The notes beneath the pieces were generated by a model. The model made no database searches, was not told the origin of the DNA, and saw only the letters and a program-made list of their open reading frames with translations. Source: Candidatus Pelagibacter sp. TMED118 (GTDB taxonomy: Bacteria; Pseudomonadota; Alphaproteobacteria; Pelagibacterales; Pelagibacteraceae). From it: a DNA stretch of 39,930 nucleotides. The stretch spans positions 1-39,930 of the forward strand of contig NHFT02000002.1 of assembly GCA_002170205.2 (NCBI GenBank). Direction: 5' to 3'. The position numbers and the translations under genes were made by a program. Every line of letters starts with the position of its first letter. The stretch's first letter is position 1. This document shows positions 34,059 through 39,930 of this stretch, piece by piece.

Positions 34059-35081
34059 ATGTTCTTTCTATATTGCTTAATTATTGTTTTGTTAAATGAG
34101 ATAATAGTAAGAAAAAAGTTATATTTAGATAAAACTGAGTTTTCCAGGCACAAAAAATTTATAAACAATAGTATAAAATTACCAGTAACTGGTGGATTCT
34201 ATATTTTATTATTTATAATTTTATTTTTCGAAAGTTTCAAAGTTTTTGAGTATTTATTAATTTTATTAATTTTTTTGACTGGTATATTTTCAGATAGATT
34301 TAAAAATTTTTCACCTCTATTAAGGTTAGTTTCGCATATTATAATTATTATATTCTTTATTTTTTATAGCAATACATTAATTAATGATGTTAGAATTACA
34401 TATTTAAATCAATATCTTGAATTAAGTTATATCTCGTTGTCTTTTACCTGTTTCTGTTTTCTAATTTTAATTCATGGAACTAATTTTATTGACGGTGTAA
34501 ATTTAAATACAATAGGTTATTATTTAATAATATATTTTTCGATTTTATTTGTCTCTTTATCGCAAAATTTAGAAATAAATTATGAGTTCTTGAGTAATAT
34601 AATTCTTCTACTTACTATTTTATTATTTCTAAATTTTATAAATAAGATACAATTAGGCGACGCAGGATGTTATACCATAAGTTTTTTTACTGCATTTTTT
34701 TTAATAAGTTTTGTTAATAATAATATTTCAGTATCTCCATATTTTATAATTTTATTACTGTGGTATCCTTGTTTTGAAAATTTATTTTCAATTTTAAGAA
34801 AGAAATATCAAAAAAAGAAAATTTCTTATGCAGATAATTATCATTTACATCAAATTATTTATTTATTTTTAAAAAAAAAGAATTTAAAAAACTCTAATAA
34901 TATATGTGGTTTTGTTATTTGTTTATACAACTTATTAACTATACTTCTGGGATCAATATTTTTCAATGAAACCAAATTTTTAATTTCTATGATAATTTTT
35001 AATATAATACTTTATATTTTTGTTTATAACTTTCTAATTAAAATTCTAAAATTTAAAAAATCTCCTAAAAAGATAAGTTAA
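34059..35081 (+). CDS. Polyprenyl-phosphate sugar-1-phosphate transferase (WecA/MraY family)
   Basis: A 340-residue polytopic membrane protein with about ten hydrophobic segments. Family motifs are PVTGGFYI near 42-49, TGIFSDR at 74-80 (the DD-type motif, here reduced), GTNFIDGVN at 140-148, LGDAGCY at 199-205 and DNYHLHQ near 259-265 (the HxHH-like motif). It starts glycan synthesis by moving a sugar-1-phosphate onto undecaprenyl phosphate at the cytoplasmic face. This is the only initiating transferase visible in the window. Its end overlaps the convergent DPM-like gene by 36 bases. Confidence 0.88.
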   Translation: MFFLYCLIIVLLNEIIVRKKLYLDKTEFSRHKKFINNSIKLPVTGGFYILLFIILFFESFKVFEYLLILLIFLTGIFSDRFKNFSPLLRLVSHIIIIIFFIFYSNTLINDVRITYLNQYLELSYISLSFTCFCFLILIHGTNFIDGVNLNTIGYYLIIYFSILFVSLSQNLEINYEFLSNIILLLTILLFLNFINKIQLGDAGCYTISFFTAFFLISFVNNNISVSPYFIILLLWYPCFENLFSILRKKYQKKKISYADNYHLHQIIYLFLKKKNLKNSNNICGFVICLYNLLTILLGSIFFNETKFLISMIIFNIILYIFVYNFLIKILKFKKSPKKIS

Positions 35082-35708
35082 AATTTTAAAACCATCGATA
35101 AATTCATTAACTTTCTTTTCACCTTTGAGCCTAGCCCTTTCATTGCTAATGCTGTTTGTGTAAGAAAAGTCTTTAGACTTAATATTTATTGGAATTTCTA
35201 CACAAATTCTGAAGTCTTTTTCTTTTAACTTTAGATTTTTAAAATATGATGTTTTGCCCAAAATAAATGTATAAAGAATATCAGTCGTTTTTAGTCCAAA
35301 AAAAAATTTTCCTATAGAGCTAAAAATTTTATTACCAATATAAGTTAAGTAAGTATCGTCCTTACTTGAACAATTTTCCTGGTATCTGGTGCCAAATATG
35401 AAATCAAAATTATTAGAAGCTTCATGCATACCTTTTAACTCTGCAGGGTCAAAAGATCCATCTGCATTAAAAATACACATAAAATCTGTATTTATATATT
35501 CAATACCCTCAATTAAAGCCGAACCATAACCTTTAATTTTTTGATATAAAATCTTCACATTGTAATTTTTAATCGCTTCAGATGTTTCAATATCTTCTTT
35601 TTCCATAACAATTAAAATTTTTAAATTATATTTTTTTAATTCATCAAGAACCAAAGGTAGAGATCCAGATTCATGTTTAGCTGGTATGAGTAAAGTTAGA
35701 TTATTCAT
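35046..35708 (-). CDS. Glycosyltransferase family 2, dolichol-phosphate mannosyltransferase-like
   Basis: A 220-residue GT-A enzyme: LTLLIPAKHESGSLPLVLDEL, the LYQKIKGYGSALIEGIEYI segment at ~55-73, FNADGSFDPAEL at 80-91 (metal site) and FGTRY near 106-110, all as in DPM1/GtrB-like proteins. Lacking the C-terminal membrane helices of GtrB, it would need a membrane partner. It could charge a polyprenyl phosphate with a single sugar. It overlaps the ligase-type gene by 8 bases, so these two are coupled. Confidence 0.82.
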   Translation of the reverse strand: MNNLTLLIPAKHESGSLPLVLDELKKYNLKILIVMEKEDIETSEAIKNYNVKILYQKIKGYGSALIEGIEYINTDFMCIFNADGSFDPAELKGMHEASNNFDFIFGTRYQENCSSKDDTYLTYIGNKIFSSIGKFFFGLKTTDILYTFILGKTSYFKNLKLKEKDFRICVEIPINIKSKDFSYTNSISNERARLKGEKKVNEFIDGFKILTYLFRRFFKF

Positions 35709-36939
35709 ATTTCTTTATATAACATATACAAAGTGAAATATTTATCCAAAATATTGTAGATCCATAACTTGTAAAAAAACTTCCCGTAGGTAAGAAAGGT
35801 ATTAGTTGTGTCAAAATAAATAAACCAGAACTTAGTATAATTAGATCTTTTGTAAAATAATAACTCTTAATAAATCTATAAAAAAAATAAATAAAATAGA
35901 TAATAAATAATAAAGTACCTATAAGTCCCAACTCTGATAAAAATTCAAAGTAATACTGATGAGGGTGAGTTGAACATTTATCTGTATTGGTATTAAATTT
36001 CAGATTATTTTTTATATAATAATCTTTAATCTTCACATGTTTACATTCATTTCTAAAAGTTTTAATTCCAGAACCAAATGATTTATATTTTTTAAAAATC
36101 TCAAATGCTGCTGTATAATGAGTCCCATAATTTGAAACTAAAATTACATTTTTAAATGAGCTATCATTTAAATTTAACGCAGTAAATTCTGTTACAAATC
36201 TTTGTTTAATATTCGGATTTAAAAAGATTAGTACAGAGGCAAAGATAACAGTATGAAAAATAATAAAGATTTTAAATTTTAATGATAAATAATTGATAAA
36301 TAGAAAAAATAAAGTAAAAATTAAGATACCTCTAATTGCGTTCGCCCTCTCATTTATTAATATTATAATGACAACAAATATAAACAATAAAAAAATGTGA
36401 TATTTATTATGTGTTTTATTTAAAAAATATGAAGTTGATAAAATGAAAAATCCAATAACAAGATGAGCAATTTTAAGTTCTTCGTGTAAAAATCCTGATA
36501 ACCTGCCAGGATAAATATTTTTAAAACCAAGTGTATTAAAACCAAAAAAATATTGAAAAAAGAGATCAAAAACTACAATGATCATTGTTATTAGCCAAAT
36601 TAAGAATATACTATTTACTTTATAATTTTGCTCTTTAAAAAAAAAAGATATTGCCATTATCAACAATGGATATCTTATAAAAAAAAGAGATCTTGAAAGA
36701 CTTTGATCGAAATCATTTGAAAAATATAAATTAAATAAAAGGTAAATCCACAGAACTATAGGACCGTAAATTAAAGGATCATTAATAGAATATTTTTTTC
36801 TTATTATGAAAATATTAAATAAAAAAAGTAAAATCAAAATTACTGTGATACTCTCAGATATTAATGTTCCTAATATTAATGATAATGGGTAAAATCCGAT
36901 TAAATATTTTGGTATATGTTTTGCCAAAAGATTAGACAT
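35701..36939 (-). CDS. O-antigen ligase family membrane protein (WaaL/Wzy_C)
   Basis: A 412-residue protein with about ten to twelve membrane segments and a large periplasmic loop between residues ~235 and 340. That loop ends with KCSTHPHQYYFEFLSELGLIG, matching the HPHNxxLxxLxExGxxG pattern of Wzy_C/WaaL proteins. A further RANAIRGILIF segment carries the conserved arginine seen in ligases. It would join polyprenyl-linked polysaccharide to lipid A core or polymerise it, at the periplasmic face. Ligase and polymerase cannot be told apart from sequence alone. Confidence 0.85.
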   Translation of the reverse strand: MSNLLAKHIPKYLIGFYPLSLILGTLISESITVILILLFLFNIFIIRKKYSINDPLIYGPIVLWIYLLFNLYFSNDFDQSLSRSLFFIRYPLLIMAISFFFKEQNYKVNSIFLIWLITMIIVVFDLFFQYFFGFNTLGFKNIYPGRLSGFLHEELKIAHLVIGFFILSTSYFLNKTHNKYHIFLLFIFVVIIILINERANAIRGILIFTLFFLFINYLSLKFKIFIIFHTVIFASVLIFLNPNIKQRFVTEFTALNLNDSSFKNVILVSNYGTHYTAAFEIFKKYKSFGSGIKTFRNECKHVKIKDYYIKNNLKFNTNTDKCSTHPHQYYFEFLSELGLIGTLLFIIYFIYFFYRFIKSYYFTKDLIILSSGLFILTQLIPFLPTGSFFTSYGSTIFWINISLCICYIKKYE

Positions 36940-37073
36940 AGGAATAATTTAACTTTTATTTTTATAATTTGATATATTTATAAAATCACCAATTTTATAA
37001 CATAATTTTTTGTTAAGAATTGAAAATTATAGTATTAATTGTTTTTTTGTTAAAAAAATTTTAAAGGTCTTTT
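36940..37073. promoter_or_regulatory. Divergent intergenic promoter region
   Basis: These 134 bases separate the ligase-type gene (-) and the plus block at 37074. A possible plus-strand promoter is TTGTTA at 37010-37015 and TATTAA at 37033-37038, 17 bases apart. Chance matches are frequent at this A+T content. A good Shine-Dalgarno, AAAGG at 37063-37067, follows. Confidence 0.35.
37063..37067 (+). promoter_or_regulatory. Shine-Dalgarno that fixes the start at 37074
   Basis: AAAGG lies 6 bases before the ATG at 37074 and 12 bases before the second ATG at 37080, so the first start (MSMKIKKK) is preferred. Clear Shine-Dalgarno sequences are rare in this window. Confidence 0.5.
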
Positions 37074-37799
37074 ATGAGCATGAAAATAAAAAAAAAATTA
37101 TTGAATAATCCATTAGGTATAATTTTGTTAATATCATTATTCATGATTTTGCTTGTAAACTTAAATATTTTTAAAAAAACTTATGACATATCAAATAACA
37201 ATATTAATAATAGGCTAACTCAAAAATATGGTTTTTGCACTGGAGAGGGGTATGGATTTATAAAATATATTAAAAATAAATATAAATTAAGAAAAAATCC
37301 CGTCATCATTAATTATGTATCTTATCCATCACCATATTGGATGTTAGAGAATACCAATATTGAATTAAGTAAAAACGATTTAATTTTAATAAATTATCCA
37401 AATAATTATTTAATAAATTTTAAAAAAAAAAATAAAAATGAGTTTATCAATAGTGATTTAGTAGAATATTCAACTGGAATAAAAAGAATTAATATAATTT
37501 TAGAGAAAGTCGAAAATGTTGAAAGAGTTAATATAAAAATTGACATAATTAAATTATTTCACAATAAGGAAAAGCTGATAAAAACTTTTTTATTTGATGA
37601 AAATTTCAATAATAAAATTTCAATACCAGTAAATTTTTCGACTGATCAATTAAACTCCAGATGGGAAAAAATATTAATACGAACGCAAAATAATAATTCA
37701 ATAATATCAAAAATAAGCCTTGATATGCAAAATTTATATGACCCAAATTTAAAAAAAATCATAGAAAATCATGGAAGATGTTATTATGTTAAGCAATGA
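37074..37799 (+). CDS. Hypothetical membrane-anchored protein
   Basis: A 241-residue protein that I do not recognise. A basic N-terminus (MSMKIKKKLLNN) is followed by one hydrophobic segment, LGIILLISLFMILLVNLNIF, at ~14-33: a signal anchor that would place the rest in the periplasm. The exported part begins with two cysteine/glycine features (FCTGEGYGF near 53-61) and has alternating short hydrophobic strands suggestive of a beta-rich domain. A single late Cys occurs in GRCYY near the end, so a disulphide with the first Cys is possible. It overlaps the GT-C-like gene and precedes DPM-like genes, so it may assist sugar transfer in the periplasm (inference). Confidence 0.75.
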   Translation: MSMKIKKKLLNNPLGIILLISLFMILLVNLNIFKKTYDISNNNINNRLTQKYGFCTGEGYGFIKYIKNKYKLRKNPVIINYVSYPSPYWMLENTNIELSKNDLILINYPNNYLINFKKKNKNEFINSDLVEYSTGIKRINIILEKVENVERVNIKIDIIKLFHNKEKLIKTFLFDENFNNKISIPVNFSTDQLNSRWEKILIRTQNNNSIISKISLDMQNLYDPNLKKIIENHGRCYYVKQ

Positions 37800-39072
37800 A
37801 ATAATTTTAATTTTATTCCAAAATTTTTTATTTTTTAATATTTTTTTATTTCCAAGGATATTTAAGTTTAGAACTATAAAATTATCAATTTTTGATAAAG
37901 CTGGAATAAATATTATTTTTTTCTCGAACATATTACTATTCTCGTCATTCTTTAATTTTAATTATAAATATTTATTTATCGCTATAGTAATTTTTACATT
38001 GTTATCAATTATTATTAATTTCTCTGAGATTAAAAAAAAAATGAATTTGTCTCTAATAATTTTCTTTATTTTAACTTTTATTTTATCAATAAATATTGCT
38101 AGCGAGTTGACATTTGACTGGGACACAAAAACATTTTGGTACCTTAAAGTTGTAAATTTTTTTCAAAGTAAATCAATAGAGAATTTATCATTACTTCCAG
38201 TGCCTGACTGGCCACACCTAGGTCCTTTCATTTGGGCATTCTTTTGGAAATTTCCATTTGAATTTAATGAATATCTAGGAAGATTATTTTTTAATTTTTT
38301 CTACGTGGTGTCAATTTTTTCTATTTGTGAAACTCTTTCAAATAAAAAATTATTAAATATAATATTTTCATTATTACTTATACTCCTAACATATAACTAT
38401 AATTTTTTTTCTGGTGAACAAGATATTTTTATATTTTGCGTAACAATAATTTTAACGAAGATTTCAATATTTATTTTTTCAAATAATATTAAAAATTATG
38501 ATAAAACCTTAATGATTTTCATTACAATTTTGTGTTTTAATATTCTTTTTTGGATAAAAATTGAGGGTATTATTTTTTCTTTTATAATTTTATTGGCTTA
38601 TTTTTCTTTTAAAATTTTAAGTAAGGAGCAAAATTACCTAATATTTTTTGGTTTTATAATATGTTTCGTGCTTAAAATATTTGTGTCTAGCTATTACGGT
38701 TTAAGTATAGACTCAAAGTGGTTTGAGTTTAAACAAACCACTAACTTAGATTTAGTTAGTTTAATTTTAAAACTAAAAATTTTAATTACTTATTTCATAT
38801 ATTATTCCTTAAATCTTCCAATCTATTCACTTATTTTAACTTTATTAATTATTACATATTTCAGAAAAAATAAACTTAATGAACATGACAAATTTCTTAT
38901 ATTCATATTGATATTAAACTTTATTTTCTTGATACTAGCCTTTATGTTAAAATCTGATGATATTGAGAAACAAATAAGAAATTCTTTAAAAATGTTTATG
39001 TTTGGATCGTCAGGGTTATATATTCTTCTTGTTGTTAATTTGTTATCAAAATTTAAAATTTCACTGAAATAA
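37786..39072 (+). CDS. Polytopic membrane protein, GT-C glycosyltransferase-like
   Basis: A hydrophobic protein of 428 residues from the ATG at 37786, or 433 from the ATG at 37771; both overlap the previous gene. About ten to eleven membrane segments are visible. The first external loop has ASELTFDWDTKTFWYLKVVNFF followed by LPVPDWPHLGPFIWAFFWKF, an acidic WD-containing loop in the place where GT-C enzymes keep their catalytic aspartate. The two following genes encode DPM-like transferases, whose polyprenyl-phosphate sugars GT-C enzymes use. The GT-C call is based on topology and context, not on a recognised signature. Confidence 0.65.
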   Translation: MLSNEIILILFQNFLFFNIFLFPRIFKFRTIKLSIFDKAGINIIFFSNILLFSSFFNFNYKYLFIAIVIFTLLSIIINFSEIKKKMNLSLIIFFILTFILSINIASELTFDWDTKTFWYLKVVNFFQSKSIENLSLLPVPDWPHLGPFIWAFFWKFPFEFNEYLGRLFFNFFYVVSIFSICETLSNKKLLNIIFSLLLILLTYNYNFFSGEQDIFIFCVTIILTKISIFIFSNNIKNYDKTLMIFITILCFNILFWIKIEGIIFSFIILLAYFSFKILSKEQNYLIFFGFIICFVLKIFVSSYYGLSIDSKWFEFKQTTNLDLVSLILKLKILITYFIYYSLNLPIYSLILTLLIITYFRKNKLNEHDKFLIFILILNFIFLILAFMLKSDDIEKQIRNSLKMFMFGSSGLYILLVVNLLSKFKISLK

Positions 39073-39079
39073 TTTAAAT

Positions 39080-39772
39080 ATGTACAGTATTATTCTTCCA
39101 GTTTTCAATGAGTTAGAAAATTTAAAAATTTTAATCCCCGAGATAACAAAGAAGTTGGAAGATAAAAAATTTGAAATAGTTATAGTGGATGACAATAGTC
39201 AAGATGGAACGAGTGAATATTTTAAGCAACCCTCGGAATTTATCAGATACATAAATAGATTCAACAAAGAAGCAAGTCTGGGGGCTTCTGTTGGTGATGG
39301 TATCTCCATTTCTTTGTATGATAATGTTATACTTATGGATAGCGATCTGAGCCACAGGGCTGAATTTTTAAAAGATTTAATTTCTCAAAAAGAGAAAAAT
39401 AATTATGATCTAGTTTGTTGTTCTAGGTTTATGAATGATAAACCAGAAATTTTTTCACTGAGATTTTATTGTAGTAAAATATATTGTTCAATTTTGAAAC
39501 CATTTTTAGGTATACAAACAAACGATGGATTATCAGGTTTTTTCTTACTTGATAAAAATAAAATAAAGGATGCCAATTTTGACAAAATTTTTTATGGATA
39601 CGGCGATTATTATTTTAGATTGCTTTTCCAACTAAAAAAAATAAAAGTCAAATTTAATGTTATCAGTTTTCAATGGCAAGATAGAAGTATAGGAAAATCT
39701 AAAACAAAATTTGTTAAGACATTTCTTAATTATACCTATGAAGCAATTAAGCTTAAACTTTTTAAAAATTAG
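39080..39772 (+). CDS. Glycosyltransferase family 2, polyprenyl-phosphate sugar synthase-like
   Basis: A 230-residue DPM1/GtrB-type GT-A enzyme. It has YSIILPVFNELENLKILI, EIVIVDDNSQDGTSEYF with VDDNSQDGT at 36-44, a KEASLGASVGDGI segment, ILMDSDLSH at 84-92 (the DxD site) and CSRFM, then NDGLSGFFLLDK. It has no membrane helices of its own. It probably loads a sugar on a polyprenyl phosphate for the preceding GT-C-like protein (inference). It is the second of three DPM-like genes in the last 5 kb. Confidence 0.87.
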   Translation: MYSIILPVFNELENLKILIPEITKKLEDKKFEIVIVDDNSQDGTSEYFKQPSEFIRYINRFNKEASLGASVGDGISISLYDNVILMDSDLSHRAEFLKDLISQKEKNNYDLVCCSRFMNDKPEIFSLRFYCSKIYCSILKPFLGIQTNDGLSGFFLLDKNKIKDANFDKIFYGYGDYYFRLLFQLKKIKVKFNVISFQWQDRSIGKSKTKFVKTFLNYTYEAIKLKLFKN

Positions 39773-39775
39773 TAA

Positions 39776-39930
39776 ATGAATAAATTATTAATTATAATTC
39801 CTACCTATAATGAGAAAAAAAATATAAACTTCATTTATAAAAAAATAAAACGTAACGTTAAAAAATTTGATTTATTATTTATAGACGATAATTCACCGGA
39901 TAATACAAAAGACTTAATTTTTAAATTAAA
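39776..39930 (+). CDS. Glycosyltransferase family 2, DPM1-like (5' part only)
   Basis: The ATG at 39776, three bases after the previous stop, opens a frame that runs off the window. It encodes LLIIIPTYNEKKNINFIY and then FIDDNSPDNT, the N-terminal signature of dolichol-phosphate mannosyltransferase-like proteins. The first 51 residues are present. It is more like canonical DPM1 than its two neighbours. Confidence 0.8.
   Translation, partial: MNKLLIIIPTYNEKKNINFIYKKIKRNVKKFDLLFIDDNSPDNTKDLIFKL

Noticed and set aside
1..39930. CRISPR arrays, insertion sequences or integrase genes
   Set aside because: No regularly spaced repeats, terminal inverted repeats, transposase or integrase motifs were seen. 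The many A/T runs are low-complexity sequence, not repeats.

Overview
The window is a surface-polysaccharide gene island from a very A+T-rich marine alphaproteobacterium, most probably SAR11 (Candidatus Pelagibacter). The first ~110 bases are the 3' end of a 23S rRNA gene. No 5S rRNA follows. A dense run of sugar-synthesis and glycosyltransferase genes begins instead. This matches established knowledge of SAR11 genomes, where hypervariable region 2 (HVR2) lies between the 23S and 5S genes. The lineage call rests on that architecture, the extreme A+T content, the Lys/Asn/Ile-rich proteins and the near absence of intergenic DNA. No sequence search was possible.

Layout: (1) 23S end, a VOC protein (-) and a small conserved-looking protein (+), 1-861. 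(2) A minus block, 1093-4457: an asparagine-synthase domain protein, AsnB and a GNAT acetyltransferase. (3) A plus block, 4502-12250, of pseudaminic-acid type: pseI, pseC, an aldo/keto reductase, a cytidylyltransferase/class III aminotransferase fusion, pseB and a capsule-type glycosyltransferase. (4) A minus block, 12247-16921: a frameshifted FkbM methyltransferase, a perosamine-synthase-like aminotransferase, a GT-B-like protein, a GmhA-like isomerase and a NeuB-like synthase without the SAF domain. (5) A long plus block, 16987-29613: an ABC flippase, CMP-sugar synthetase, VOC protein, TIM-barrel isomerase, two SDRs, a DegT aminotransferase, a methyltransferase, two glycosyltransferases flanking an AGAT-like amidinotransferase, a GMD-like dehydratase and a uronate epimerase-like SDR. 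(6) A minus block, 29614-32086: two glycosyltransferases and a methyltransferase. (7) A plus block, 32145-35081: two glycosyltransferases and a WecA-like sugar-phosphate transferase. (8) A minus block, 35046-36939: a DPM-like glycosyltransferase and an O-antigen ligase-type protein. (9) A plus block, 37074 to the window end: an unknown membrane-anchored protein, a GT-C-like membrane protein and two DPM-like glycosyltransferases, the last cut by the window edge.

Together the genes could make nucleotide-activated sugars, including at least one and perhaps two nonulosonic acids, assemble them on a polyprenyl phosphate started by the WecA-like enzyme, flip the product with an ABC transporter, and ligate or decorate it. 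The most unusual parts are the amidinotransferase, the cytidylyltransferase-aminotransferase fusion in a pse operon with no visible pseG, and the six-gene cassette at 18712-23316. Poly(A) tracts of 13 and 15 bases break pseB and the FkbM gene by one base each, while a 15-base tract in another methyltransferase is in frame.
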